From Pseudomonas cedrina subsp. cedrina (GTDB lineage Bacteria; Pseudomonadota; Gammaproteobacteria; Pseudomonadales; Pseudomonadaceae), in contig NZ_MNPW01000016.1 of the NCBI RefSeq assembly GCF_001983175.1, forward strand, positions 38,242 through 102,241: DNA of 64,000 bases, read 5' to 3'. The position numbers and the translations under genes were made by a program. The notes beneath the pieces were generated by a model. It saw only the letters and a program-made list of their open reading frames with translations, did not search any database and was not told where the DNA came from. Positions 43,248 to 52,697 of the stretch are shown here, one piece after another; within the stretch, counting starts at the first letter, position 1; each line of letters starts with the position of its first letter.

Positions 43248-44750
43248 TTAGTTGATACGCGGGTGCTGTTGCACCAGATTCTGGCGCTTGGCTTCCAGCG
43301 CGGCAATCTCAGCGTCGATATCTTCGATCTTCTGCTCGATATTGTCATGGTGCTCCTGCAGCAATTCCTTGGCTTCTTCCATGTCGGACGCGGCCGGTGC
43401 CGCACCGCGCAGGGGTTTGTTGGCGGTTTCCTTCATGGTCAGCCCGGTCACCAGGCCGACCACCGCAAACACCATCAGATAATAGGCGGGCATGAACAGG
43501 TCGTTGGTGCTTTCCACCAGCCAGGCCACGGCGGTCGGCGTGAGGCCGGCGATCAGCACCGACACGTTGAACGCGCTCGCCAATGCACTGTAGCGCAGGT
43601 GGGTGGGGAACATCGCGGGCAGCGTCGAGGCCATCACGCCGATGAAGAAGTTGAGAACGATGGCAAGGATCAACAGGCCCGCGAAGATCAACCCGATCTT
43701 GCCGCTGGTGATGAGCATGAACGCTGGAATTGCCAGGAACAGCAGGCCGACACTGCCGGCGATGATGAAAGGCCTGCGGCCGATCTTGTCGCTGACAAAA
43801 CCGATGAACGGCTGCACGAACAACATGCCCACCATGATCGCGATGATGATCAGCACGCCGCTGTTTTCTTTGTAATGCAGGTTGTGCGACAGGTAGCTCG
43901 GCATGTAGGTGAGCAGCATGTAGTACGTCACGTTGGTCGCCGCGACAATGCCGATGCAGGTCAGCAGGCTGCGCCAGTGTTTGGTCGCCACTTCCTTGAA
44001 CGAGACCTTGGGGCCGTGGGTCAGGCCTTCGCGATCGCCTTGTTCGAGCTTGTCCATGTGCTGCTGGAAGGCGGGGGTTTCTTCCAGGGCATGGCGCAGG
44101 TACAGGCCGATGATGCCCAGGGGCAGGGCGAGGAAGAACGGCAGGCGCCAGCCCCAGGCTTCAAAGTCCGCTTCGCCCAGGACGCTGGAAATCAGCACCA
44201 CGACGCCCGCGCCGAGCACGAAACCGGCGATGGAGCCGAAGTCCAGCCAACTGCCGAGGAAGCCGCGCTTGCGGTCCGGGGCGTATTCGGCGACGAAGAT
44301 CGAGGCGCCGGTGTATTCGCCACCCACGGAGAAGCCCTGGGCCATTTTGCACAACAGCAGCAGGATCGGCGCCCAGATACCAATGGAGGCGTACGAGGGG
44401 ATCAGGCCGATCGCGAAGGTGCTCAGGGACATGATCACGATGGTGGCGGCGAGTACCTTCTGACGCCCGTACTTGTCGCCCAATGCACCAAAGAACAGGC
44501 CGCCCAGCGGACGGATCAGGAAGGGCACGGAAAAGGTACCGAGCGCGGCGATCATTTGTACGCTGGGCGAGGCGTCGGGAAAGAACACCTTGCCGAGCAC
44601 ATAGGCGACAAACCCGTAGACGCCAAAGTCGAACCATTCCATGGCGTTACCCAGTGCGGCGGCGGTGATCGCCTTGCGCACCTTGGTGTCATCGACGATG
44701 GTGATGTCTTTCAATCCGATGGGCTTGACGCTTTTCTTACGTAATTTCAT
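43248..44750 (-). CDS. proP: Osmoprotectant/proton symporter ProP
   Basis: The 500-residue MHS-family carrier imports proline, glycine betaine and ectoine under hyperosmotic stress. It matches remembered E. coli ProP in length and nearly throughout (NAMEWFDFGVYGFVAY, QGFSVGGEYTGASIF, CIGIVAATNVTYYMLL). The C-terminal 50 residues form the osmosensing coiled coil (EEAKELLQEHHDNIEQKIE...QQHPRI). ATG 44750 matches the E. coli start. The 263-bp gap upstream contains a family-B REPIN. Confidence 0.95.
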   Translation of the reverse strand: MKLRKKSVKPIGLKDITIVDDTKVRKAITAAALGNAMEWFDFGVYGFVAYVLGKVFFPDASPSVQMIAALGTFSVPFLIRPLGGLFFGALGDKYGRQKVLAATIVIMSLSTFAIGLIPSYASIGIWAPILLLLCKMAQGFSVGGEYTGASIFVAEYAPDRKRGFLGSWLDFGSIAGFVLGAGVVVLISSVLGEADFEAWGWRLPFFLALPLGIIGLYLRHALEETPAFQQHMDKLEQGDREGLTHGPKVSFKEVATKHWRSLLTCIGIVAATNVTYYMLLTYMPSYLSHNLHYKENSGVLIIIAIMVGMLFVQPFIGFVSDKIGRRPFIIAGSVGLLFLAIPAFMLITSGKIGLIFAGLLILAIVLNFFIGVMASTLPAMFPTHLRYSALASAFNVSVLIAGLTPTAVAWLVESTNDLFMPAYYLMVFAVVGLVTGLTMKETANKPLRGAAPAASDMEEAKELLQEHHDNIEQKIEDIDAEIAALEAKRQNLVQQHPRIN

Positions 44751-44873
44751 GCGGGACACTCTAAAGCAGAACAGGGGAGGTGCCATCGCAGCGATGGCAC
44801 CGCTCTGTCAGTTCAGATACAAGCGGACACTAAATAATTCACACTGTCGTGGATTTTTTCTTGCTTGGGTTTT

Positions 44874-45004
44874 GTAGTGAGCGGGCTTGCCCCGCGCTGG
44901 GGTGCGGAGCGCCCCAAACCAGGCGAACCGGATTTACCTGAAGTTCGGCGGTGTCTTTATTGGGGCGGCTTCGCCACCCAGCGCGGGGCAAGCCCGCTCA
45001 CTAC
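44874..45004. repeat. REPIN, family B
   Basis: This is a family-B inverted pair between proP and the GNAT gene. Its right arm ends 10 bp before the GNAT start, so it would form part of that gene's leader. Confidence 0.92.
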
Positions 45005-45014
45005 AAGGATCATT

Positions 45015-45545
45015 ATGACTACCACTGAATCGCGTCTTATCTACCGTCAGCCCCTTCCCAGCGACTTGCTGCGATTGTTCGAGATATTCGGCGATCCGCA
45101 GACCAACCAGTTCAACCCTGCCGGACCCCTGGCCAATGTGCAGGCGGCGCAACGCCTGCTGGACCAATGGCTCCAACAGTGGGCGGCCGAGGGTTACGGC
45201 TGGTGGGCGATTGCCCGCAGGGAGGCGCCGGAATCCATCATCGGCTTTGGTGGCATCGCGCCTCTTAACTACCTGACCGAGCGGCGCGTCAACCTGGGTT
45301 ACCGGTTCGCCGTGCAAGCCTGGGGGCAGGGCTACGCCACCGAAGTGGGTCGGGACGCCCTGACGCTGGCCTTCGAAACCCTCGGCTTGCCCGAAGTATT
45401 CGGCCTCGTGCGCCCGGACCACGCCGCGTCGATTCGTGTGCTGGAAAAGATCGGCATGCAGCCTTTCGGCCTGCTTGATGACGTGCCGGGCAGGGCGCCG
45501 AGTCGGGTGTTCAGGGTTTGTCATCCTACAACCGCTACAACCTGA
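45015..45545 (+). CDS. GNAT N-acetyltransferase
   Basis: The 176-residue GNAT protein of the RimJ/RimL-like Acetyltransf_3 type has acetyl-CoA loop AVQAWGQGYATEVGRDAL and the C-terminal ASIRVLEKIGMQPFG. AAGGA lies 7 bp before the ATG. The substrate is unknown. The 5' leader contains the right arm of a REPIN. Confidence 0.86.
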   Translation: MTTTESRLIYRQPLPSDLLRLFEIFGDPQTNQFNPAGPLANVQAAQRLLDQWLQQWAAEGYGWWAIARREAPESIIGFGGIAPLNYLTERRVNLGYRFAVQAWGQGYATEVGRDALTLAFETLGLPEVFGLVRPDHAASIRVLEKIGMQPFGLLDDVPGRAPSRVFRVCHPTTATT

Positions 45546-45591
45546 TACGTCACATAACCTCGCAATAGCTCGATAAAGCGCAATCTTCAGA

Positions 45592-45658
45592 TTGACAGCG
45601 TTCAGGCGTCCCGATATAAAAGCGGCAGTTGTACGACGACATATGTCGTTACATATGT
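45592..45658 (+). promoter_or_regulatory. Consensus promoter with palindromic operator for the MFS gene
   Basis: TTGACA (45592-45597) and TATAAA (45615-45620) are separated by exactly 17 bp. Just downstream, across the expected start site, lie TTGTACGACG (45629-45638) and the 14-bp palindrome ACGACATATGTCGT (45636-45649). Its core ACATATGT is repeated at 45651-45658. This suggests a strong promoter under tight repression. Confidence 0.78.
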
Positions 45659-45687
45659 CCTATCTAACAAAAATAAAAAGTGATGCC

Positions 45688-47091
45688 ATGAATCTGATCG
45701 AGCCCATCCACGCTCATCGCGTTGGTCAAGCTGTAGGCAACTATCGCTGGACCATCTGCGCGATGCTGTTTTTCGCAACTACCGTCAACTACCTTGACCG
45801 CCAGGTGCTCAGCTTGCTGGCGCCGCAACTGTCGACGCAATTTGGCTGGAGCAACACCGACTACGCCAACATTGCCGCGGTGTTCCAGTTTGTCTACGCC
45901 ATTTCCATGCTGTTCGCCGGGCGTTTTGTCGACAAGATCGGCACCAAGGCCGCCTATGTGGTGGCGATTGGCATCTGGTCCACGGGCGCCATCATGCATG
46001 CGTTCTCGGTGCCGATGGGCGAGGGCATCGCCGCCATCAGCGGTGCGATCGGCCTGGCGGTGATACCCGTGTCGATTGCCGGTTTCATGCTGTCCCGCGC
46101 GGTGCTGGCGATTGGCGAGGCGGGCAACTTCCCCATCGCGATCAAGGCCACCGCTGAATATTTCCCCAAGAAGGAACGCTCGTTGGCCACCGGGATCTTC
46201 AACTCCGGTGCCAACGTCGGCGCAATCCTGGCGCCTATCTGCGTGCCGTTGATTGCCGGTCTGTGGGGGTGGGAAGCGGCGTTCATCGTGATCGGTGGTT
46301 TGGGTTTCGTGTGGGTCGCGGTGTGGATCGCGCTCTATAAGAAGCCGGACGAGCAACCGCGCCTGTCCGCCGAAGAGCTGGCCTATATCCGCAGCGACCA
46401 GACCGTGCAGCCCTTCACTCCCACGCCAGTTGGCGCGGTGGAGAAAAAAGTCTCATGGTTCAAATTGCTCACCTACCGCCAGACCTGGGCGTTTGCCTTC
46501 GGCAAGTTCATGACGGACGGCGTGTGGTGGTTCTTCCTGTTCTGGCTGCCCACCTACCTGTCGGCGCAATACGGCATGAAAGGCCCCGATATCGTGCTGC
46601 CGCTGGCGGTGCTGTACAGCATGACCATGGTGGGCAGCATCGGCGGCGGCTGGTTCCCCAGCTACTTCATGGCGCGCGGGGATGCCCCCTATGATGGCCG
46701 CATGAAAGCCATGCTGGTGATCGCGCTGTTCCCGCTGGTGGTATTGCTGGCGCAGCCTTTGGGCTACATCAGCTTCTGGGTGCCGGTATTGCTGATCGGC
46801 GTGGGCGCATCGGCGCACCAGGCGTGGTCGTGCAACATCTTCACCACCGTGTCCGATATGTTCCCGCAGAAGACCGTGGCTTCGGTGGTCGGCATCGGCG
46901 GCATGGCCGGCGGCCTGGGCGGCGTGGTGATGACCAAGATCGGCGGCTGGGTGTTCGACTACTACAAGTCCATCAACGACATCCACACCGGCTACATGAT
47001 CATGTTTGCGATTTGTGCGCTGGCCTATTTGGTGGCCTGGAGCGTGATGAAGGCACTGGTGCCGCGTCACAAGGAAATCACCGACCTGTAA
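45688..47091 (+). CDS. MFS transporter, hexuronate/sugar-acid type (ExuT-like)
   Basis: The 467-residue ACS-family MFS has twelve helices, VNYLDRQVLSLLAPQL in TM1, GEAGNFPIAIKATAEYFPKKER in TM4-loop and KPDEQPRLSAEE in the central loop, typical of ExuT/GudP-like importers. ATG 45688 is used. AACAAAAATAAAAAG just upstream is a good Hfq/Crc CA motif, fitting a catabolite-repressed sugar-acid importer. The stop overlaps the convergent EamA gene by 14 bp. Confidence 0.88.
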   Translation: MNLIEPIHAHRVGQAVGNYRWTICAMLFFATTVNYLDRQVLSLLAPQLSTQFGWSNTDYANIAAVFQFVYAISMLFAGRFVDKIGTKAAYVVAIGIWSTGAIMHAFSVPMGEGIAAISGAIGLAVIPVSIAGFMLSRAVLAIGEAGNFPIAIKATAEYFPKKERSLATGIFNSGANVGAILAPICVPLIAGLWGWEAAFIVIGGLGFVWVAVWIALYKKPDEQPRLSAEELAYIRSDQTVQPFTPTPVGAVEKKVSWFKLLTYRQTWAFAFGKFMTDGVWWFFLFWLPTYLSAQYGMKGPDIVLPLAVLYSMTMVGSIGGGWFPSYFMARGDAPYDGRMKAMLVIALFPLVVLLAQPLGYISFWVPVLLIGVGASAHQAWSCNIFTTVSDMFPQKTVASVVGIGGMAGGLGGVVMTKIGGWVFDYYKSINDIHTGYMIMFAICALAYLVAWSVMKALVPRHKEITDL

Positions 47092-48055
47092 TTGGCACGG
47101 GCAGGTCGGCGCCAGGCCTGCCTGCCAGGATGATTCGCACTGCCAGGGCCACGCCGATCAGTACCGTCGCCAGGCCCGCCGCTTCCATCGGCGTCGGGCC
47201 GCGGCCTTCGAACGCCAGGCCGAGCAGGCTGGCGAACACGGATTCAAGGGCGATCAACTGACCACTGAGCACCATGGGCAGACGCCGCGTCGCGGCGTTC
47301 CAGGCCCAGGCGCCGACCACGGTCGACATCAGCGCTATCACCAGGCTCCAGGCAAACAGCGGCGCCGCCTGTTCAACCCCGACACCGAGGACCGGCAGCC
47401 TCAGCAGCCCAAGGGCCAGCAACGGCGGCAACAGGCAAAGCGCGGCCACACCGGCGCCCACCAGCATCAGCGCGGTCCATGCTCCGGTCGCCTGAACCGG
47501 CAACCGGTCCAGGTGCTGTTGATTGAGCATGCTGAACAGCAACCATAGAGCAACGGCCCCCAACGAACACAAGAGCCCCGCCAGCCAGGCGCCCGGGTTC
47601 AACGCCGGTTGATAGAGGCTGCCGAGGTTCGCCAGCAGCAACCCCACCAGCAGGCACGACAAAGGCGCGATCAGCCGGCGCCATTCGACGGTCTTGTGGT
47701 GGGCATTGCCCAGCAAGGCGAGCAACAGCGGCACCATCCCGACCATCGCCGGCGTGAGTACCGGCCCTGCCAGGTGCACGCCAGCGGCGATGCATACGCC
47801 GTAACCCAGGCAACCCAGCGCTCCCAGGCCTGCGGCGAGTAACCGGCGGCCTGGTGTAATCAGCGGCAACCGAGCGCGACAAAGGATGAGCCCGCCGATG
47901 CCCAGCACACCTACGAACAGGAATCGCACCATCATCAGGTCGTAGAGGCTATAGGGGCCGGTGACGTAGGGCGTGATGAAGTTGAGCGCCCAGCCCAGGG
48001 TTGCCACCAGCGCATACAGCAGGCCGAGAAACAGTGAGACAGCTGCCGGGTTCAT
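47078..48055 (-). CDS. EamA/DMT-family transporter
   Basis: The 325-residue protein has about ten hydrophobic helices in two EamA halves. ATG 48055 with GGAG upstream is chosen; the open frame reaches 48433 into the LysR gene. It is divergent from the LysR regulator across 94 bp. The substrate is unknown. Confidence 0.87.
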   Translation of the reverse strand: MNPAAVSLFLGLLYALVATLGWALNFITPYVTGPYSLYDLMMVRFLFVGVLGIGGLILCRARLPLITPGRRLLAAGLGALGCLGYGVCIAAGVHLAGPVLTPAMVGMVPLLLALLGNAHHKTVEWRRLIAPLSCLLVGLLLANLGSLYQPALNPGAWLAGLLCSLGAVALWLLFSMLNQQHLDRLPVQATGAWTALMLVGAGVAALCLLPPLLALGLLRLPVLGVGVEQAAPLFAWSLVIALMSTVVGAWAWNAATRRLPMVLSGQLIALESVFASLLGLAFEGRGPTPMEAAGLATVLIGVALAVRIILAGRPGADLPVPITGR

Positions 48056-48149
48056 TTGCGTACTCCATCCGGTAATCGACAGCCATGGTGCGTGGCCGCG
48101 CGGCTGTGCTACAAACGAGTTCTCGGCCCTGGATGCATAACCGCTGATT

Positions 48150-49055
48150 ATGAATGAGCTCGGCAAAACCTTACCGCCCCTGGCCAGTTTGCTGCCCTTT
48201 GAATCGGCGGCGCGCCTGGAGAGTTTTTCCAAGGCGGCCGATGAACTGCATATCACCCAGGCCGCAATCAGCCGGCAGATCCGCGGGCTCGAGGACGACC
48301 TGGGGGTCAAGCTGTTTGTGCGGCGTAATCGCGCCGTGTTTCTCACGCCGCAAGGGCGCGAACTGGCAGGTGTGGTCAGCGCAGCGTTGCACCGCATCGG
48401 TGAAAGTGCCGCCAGCCTGCGTGCGACACGCAACAGCCACCGGGTGGTGTTGCTGTGCCAGTTGTGTGAAGCGTTTTATTGGCTGATGCCGCGCCTATCG
48501 ACCTTTCACCAGCAATGCCCGCATATCGAGATCCAGGTGGTGACCACCACCCGGCCATTGACTGAATTCAACGACCCCTTTGACGTAGCCCTGCAAAGCA
48601 CGCGGCGCGCCAGCGGGGCTCACCCCCTGATATTCACCGCTTCGGACGACGTCTTTCCGGTGTGCAGCCCGGCCTACCTCAGCTTGGGCGAACCGCTGCC
48701 CTTGAGCGGGTTGCAACGCCAGACGCTCCTGCACCACAGCGCTGCGCCGCCGCACCTGATGGAGTGGGAGGAGTGGTTGCAGGTATTTGGCCAGACATTG
48801 CCCGAGGACGCGCGCAGCGCGACGTTCGACAGCTACCCACTGATGTTGCAGGCCGCCGTGGAGGGACATGGGATTGCCATGGGCTGGCGTCGCACCGCGA
48901 GCCGCTTGATGCAAATGGGAGCGCTGGTGAGGCCGTGCGCAGAGAGCGTGCGCTTGCCCGAGGCTATCTCGGTTTACCGGCATCAGGCGGCGGGGCGGCG
49001 GGAGGAAGTGGCGGCGTTGCTCGCCTGGCTCAAGGCACAACTGCAGGAGGAGTGA
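48150..49055 (+). CDS. LysR-family regulator (GcvA-like)
   Basis: The 301-residue protein has an N-terminal winged helix (about 12-72, LESFSKAADELHITQAAISRQI) and a periplasmic-binding-like effector domain (about 95-295). The domain style is that of GcvA-type LysR proteins. It probably regulates the divergent EamA exporter. No strong Shine-Dalgarno precedes the ATG. Confidence 0.9.
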   Translation: MNELGKTLPPLASLLPFESAARLESFSKAADELHITQAAISRQIRGLEDDLGVKLFVRRNRAVFLTPQGRELAGVVSAALHRIGESAASLRATRNSHRVVLLCQLCEAFYWLMPRLSTFHQQCPHIEIQVVTTTRPLTEFNDPFDVALQSTRRASGAHPLIFTASDDVFPVCSPAYLSLGEPLPLSGLQRQTLLHHSAAPPHLMEWEEWLQVFGQTLPEDARSATFDSYPLMLQAAVEGHGIAMGWRRTASRLMQMGALVRPCAESVRLPEAISVYRHQAAGRREEVAALLAWLKAQLQEE

Positions 49056-49085
49056 CAGGGGCTTTGTCGCCCCTGTCGTGCACGG

Positions 49086-50378
49086 TTACTGGTTACGCGT
49101 TACCCGCCAAACGGTGTTGGCCAGGTCATCGGCGATGATCAACGCGCCTTTCGGGTCCACCGTCACGCCCACCGGGCGCCCACGGGTCTTGCCGTCGTCA
49201 CCGCGAAAGCCGGTGGCAAAATCGACGGGCTCACCGGAGGGCTTGCCGTTGCTGAAGGGCACGAAGATCACCTTGTAGCCCACGGGGTTGTCGCGGTTCC
49301 AACTGCCGTGCTCGCCAACGAAGACGCCGTCGGCAAACTTCTCGCCCATTTGCGGGATGGAGAAGTCCACGCCCAATGCCGCAACGTGGGAACCCAAGCT
49401 GTAATCCGGCTTGATCGCGGCGGCGACTTTGGCCGGGTTCTGCGGCTGTGCACGCGGGTCGACGTTCTGGCCCCAATAGCTGTAGGGCCAGCCATAGAAT
49501 GCGCCTTCACGCACGGACGTCAGGTAGTCCGGCACCAGGTCGGGGCCCAGTTCGTCACGCTCGTTGACCACCGTCCACAGTTGCCCGGAACCCGGCTGAA
49601 TGGTCAGCGCCGTAGGGTTGCGCAGGCCGGTGGCGTAGGGTTTGTGCGCGCCGGTCGCGGCATCGATCTGCCAGACCATGGCGCGGTCGATCTCGACTTC
49701 CATGCCACGCTCGGTGACATTGCTGTTGGAGCCGATCCCCACATAGAGCTGGCTGCCGTCTTCGCTCACCGCGAGAGACTTGGTCCAGTGGTGATTGATC
49801 TGCGCCGGCAGGTCGGTGACCTTGGTGGCCGGGCCGGCGGCCTTGGTCTGGCCGTCGGCATAGTCAAAGCTCACCAAGGCGTCCTGGTTGGCCACGTAAA
49901 GTTTACCGTTGGCGAACGCCAGGCCGTACGGCGCGTTGAGGTTGTCGGCGAAGACTGTCTTGAGTTCGTAGGTGCCATCACCGTCGGCGTCGCGCAGCAA
50001 CGTCAGGCGGTTGCCGCCCTTGACCTTGGTGTTGCCCTCGGCCTTGATCAGGCTGGCGATCACATCCTTGGGCTTGAGCTTGGCCGCGCTGCCGCCACGG
50101 CCTTCGGCCACCAGGATGTCGCCATTGGGCAGTACCAGGGTCTGGCGCGGGATGGCGAGGTCAGTGGCGATTGCGCTGATGCTGTAGCCTTCCGGTACCT
50201 TGGGTTTCTGCTCGCCCCAGGGCGCGGGCTCGGCAATCTTCATGCTCGGCAACAGGCTGCTTTGTTGCTCCGGCAACTTGGGGTCGGGGCCACGCGCCTG
50301 GGTCTTGTCACCTTCGCCACCGCAGGCGGTCAGCAACAGGGCGGCACTTAACAGGGTCAGTGTGCTGGACGTTTTCAT
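49086..50378 (-). CDS. Sorbosone-dehydrogenase-type PQQ protein (lipoprotein)
   Basis: The 430-residue protein has a lipoprotein signal (LLLTAC, Cys19) and a six-bladed propeller of the soluble glucose/L-sorbosone dehydrogenase family (GYSISAIATDLAIPRQT, NDNLNAPYGLAF-type block, ITAIKPDYSLGSH-type block, RGRPVGVTVDP). These use PQQ in the periplasm to oxidise sugars. The start overlaps the stop of the DUF2231 gene (ATGA), so the pair is translationally coupled. Confidence 0.85.
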   Translation of the reverse strand: MKTSSTLTLLSAALLLTACGGEGDKTQARGPDPKLPEQQSSLLPSMKIAEPAPWGEQKPKVPEGYSISAIATDLAIPRQTLVLPNGDILVAEGRGGSAAKLKPKDVIASLIKAEGNTKVKGGNRLTLLRDADGDGTYELKTVFADNLNAPYGLAFANGKLYVANQDALVSFDYADGQTKAAGPATKVTDLPAQINHHWTKSLAVSEDGSQLYVGIGSNSNVTERGMEVEIDRAMVWQIDAATGAHKPYATGLRNPTALTIQPGSGQLWTVVNERDELGPDLVPDYLTSVREGAFYGWPYSYWGQNVDPRAQPQNPAKVAAAIKPDYSLGSHVAALGVDFSIPQMGEKFADGVFVGEHGSWNRDNPVGYKVIFVPFSNGKPSGEPVDFATGFRGDDGKTRGRPVGVTVDPKGALIIADDLANTVWRVTRNQ

Positions 50379-50800
50379 TGGGCGGCTCCCGAGCGCAGGT
50401 TAGTCAGGCCGATCCATGCGGCAACCAATGCCAGCAGCGTAACGATAGCCGAGAGCACCAGGCCCGCAGGCATCATCGCGAAGGCATCCTTGGCATGCTG
50501 GAAGGCATTGACCAGGCCCAGTACCCAGGCGGCGAGCAACAGCAGGAAATACGCAGCCGGTCGCCCGGATTTACGCTCGGCGCGAAGCAGATTGACCAGC
50601 GCGAACAACAGCGCGAATCCACTGAATACCAACGCGCCCGCAATCAGCCAGGACGCGAAGTTGGCCCATTGAATCTGGTAGGTCTGGCCGTAGGCAATGT
50701 CACTGAGCAGGGCGCCCAGAAACAACGGGACGCTGCCGGCAAGCAAGATTGCATGCAGCGCACCGGGCCTTGTCGGATAGTAGGTGGGGAGGGTAGTCAT
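50375..50800 (-). CDS. DUF2231 membrane protein
   Basis: The 141-residue protein has four hydrophobic segments (about 15-35, 47-70, 82-100 and 110-132) as in DUF2231. GGAG precedes the ATG. It is translationally coupled to the PQQ dehydrogenase downstream, so it may anchor it or pass electrons to the respiratory chain; this is inference. Confidence 0.82.
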   Translation of the reverse strand: MTTLPTYYPTRPGALHAILLAGSVPLFLGALLSDIAYGQTYQIQWANFASWLIAGALVFSGFALLFALVNLLRAERKSGRPAAYFLLLLAAWVLGLVNAFQHAKDAFAMMPAGLVLSAIVTLLALVAAWIGLTNLRSGAAQ

Positions 50801-50923
50801 GTGAAGGGCGACTCCTTATTGACGATGCACAGGGAAGTGCATAGGAAAGGAGCGTACGTTTTGTCAGAAAGTTCATTGGCTTTCGTGTCGGGATGTTATT
50901 GGGCCGTTGTGTCAGCACAACTT

Positions 50924-51054
50924 GTAGTGAGCGGGCTTGCCCCGCGCTGGGCTGCGAAGCGGCCCCAAACCAGGCGACTCGTTCTGTCTGGAGCTCCGTG
51001 GTGTCTTTATTGGGGCGGCTTCGCCACCCAGCGCGGGACAAGCCCGCTCACTAC
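50924..51054. repeat. REPIN, family B
   Basis: This is a family-B inverted pair in the 347-bp gap between the divergent DUF2231 and uvsE genes. I see no other feature in that gap. Confidence 0.92.
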
Positions 51055-51147
51055 CTATCGCCTCTGTGGTTGAGCAGTGAACCCCTGGCCGGGTTGGGCG
51101 CCTAAGCCTTTATCATCCCCACAATTGCCCACCATCAGGCCCCCCCA

Positions 51148-52176
51148 ATGACCCATCCCCGCATCGGCTTTGCATGCCAGTACAAGCATCCCGAACGCCT
51201 GCTGTCGACCGGCGCCCTGAAGCTGATCGAAGGCCCGTTCAACCCGCGTACCACCACCCTGCGCTGGATGGACGGAGTCACCGCGCAAGTCGCCCGCGAC
51301 AAGCTGGTGGAGGTGGTCACCCATAACCTGGCCGCCCAACTGCGCCTGTTGGCCTATGTGGCTGAACTGCCGCCGACCTTGCGCATGCTGCGCTTGAGCA
51401 GCGATCTGCTGCCGTTCTACAGCCACCCGAAAGTCGCCGCCGTGTACAAAGACCCCGCCATCGAACGTCAGTTGGCGCAAGGTTTCGCCGCCATCGGCGA
51501 GCTGGCACGCGCGTCGGATATTCGCCTGTCATTCCACCCTGGCCAGTACTGCGTGCTCGGTTCGGAAAACCCTGGCGTGGTGGAAAACAGCCTGGCCGAG
51601 TTCGAATACCATGCCGACATGATCCGCATGATGGGCTACGGCCGACGCTTCCAGGACCTCAAGTGCAACGTGCACATCGCCGGCCGCCTGGGTGTGGAAG
51701 GTACCCGCGCAGTGTGGTCGCGCCTGTCGGAGGTGGCGCGCAATTGCATCACCTTCGAGAACGACGAGAAGACCTACGGCCTCGATTACTGCCTGCAAAT
51801 GGCTGACCTGGCGCCGGTGGTGCTGGACATCCACCATTGCTGGATCAATGAAAACGACTACATCGCTCCCGATTCCGAACGGGTTGCCCGTGTGATTGAA
51901 AGCTGGCGCGGCGTGCGCCCGACCATGCACTACTCGCAGCCGCAGGAAGTCTTGCAGGAACTGGGGTTCAATGCCGAGCAAAAGCTGGAAATGGAGGCGC
52001 TGTTGCAGGTGGTCTCCAAGCGCGATCTGTATGCTCACAGTGCGCAGATGTGGAACCGTTGGACCAATGACTACGCGCTGCAGTTTTTCGATCGCTTCGA
52101 CATCATGCTCGAAGCCAAGGACAAGAACGTGGCGGCGCTGGCGTTTTATGAGCATTTCAAGCGCCGTTCAATCTAG
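51148..52176 (+). CDS. uvsE: UV-damage endonuclease UvsE
   Basis: The 342-residue TIM-barrel endonuclease nicks DNA 5' of UV photoproducts and other lesions. Metal-binding residues are visible: His in RLSFHPGQYC, Glu and His in FEYHAD, Glu in ITFENDEKTYG, Asp and His in VLDIHHCW, and His in RPTMHYSQ. It is rarer than UvrABC across bacteria and gives a second UV-repair route. An 18-bp gap leads to a P-loop kinase gene. Confidence 0.92.
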   Translation: MTHPRIGFACQYKHPERLLSTGALKLIEGPFNPRTTTLRWMDGVTAQVARDKLVEVVTHNLAAQLRLLAYVAELPPTLRMLRLSSDLLPFYSHPKVAAVYKDPAIERQLAQGFAAIGELARASDIRLSFHPGQYCVLGSENPGVVENSLAEFEYHADMIRMMGYGRRFQDLKCNVHIAGRLGVEGTRAVWSRLSEVARNCITFENDEKTYGLDYCLQMADLAPVVLDIHHCWINENDYIAPDSERVARVIESWRGVRPTMHYSQPQEVLQELGFNAEQKLEMEALLQVVSKRDLYAHSAQMWNRWTNDYALQFFDRFDIMLEAKDKNVAALAFYEHFKRRSI

Positions 52177-52194
52177 AGAAAGGAGCCTTCACCC

Positions 52195-52674
52195 ATGCCG
52201 ACCCTGCACCTGCTGTGCGGCAAGATCGCCTCGGGCAAATCCACGCTCGCCAAGCACCTCGGCGTGCAACACAGCGCAGTGGTGCTCAGTGAGGACCAGT
52301 GGCTCGCGCGGCTATACCCCGGTGAGATCGCGTCAGTGCCCGATTACCTGCGCTGCGCTCAACGCATTCGCGGGGTGCTGGAGCCGCTGGTGATAGATAT
52401 GCTGGCCGCAGGCGTCAATGTGGTGCTGGATTTCCCGGCCAACACCCTGGCCAATCGCACCTGGCTGGTGGGCCTGGCACGGACGGCGGGCGTACCGCAC
52501 CGCCTGCACTACCTGGAACTGGACGACGCCACCTGCCGCGCCCGCCTGCACGCGCGCAATGCGCAAGGTGAACACGACTTTGCGGCGACGGATGCCGAGT
52601 TTGACCTGATCACGCGGCATTTTTGTGCACCCGGTGAGGAGGAGGGGTTGGTGATTGAGGTGTATCGGCCTTGA
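52195..52674 (+). CDS. P-loop ATPase/kinase (AAA_33-type)
   Basis: The 159-residue protein has Walker A GKIASGKST (about residues 9-17), DFPANT as the likely Walker B/base region and a lid RARLHARNAQGEHDF, as in small zeta/polynucleotide-kinase-like P-loop enzymes. GGAG precedes the ATG. It is coupled to uvsE and could phosphorylate a nucleotide or DNA end, although no activity can be assigned. Confidence 0.83.
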   Translation: MPTLHLLCGKIASGKSTLAKHLGVQHSAVVLSEDQWLARLYPGEIASVPDYLRCAQRIRGVLEPLVIDMLAAGVNVVLDFPANTLANRTWLVGLARTAGVPHRLHYLELDDATCRARLHARNAQGEHDFAATDAEFDLITRHFCAPGEEEGLVIEVYRP

Positions 52675-52697
52675 GCGCCCACCTAGAACCGATTCCT

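Noticed and set aside
51060..51110. LexA box before uvsE
   Set aside because: CTG...CAG at this position has an 8-bp gap rather than the 10 bp required for CTG-N10-CAG, so SOS control is not supported.
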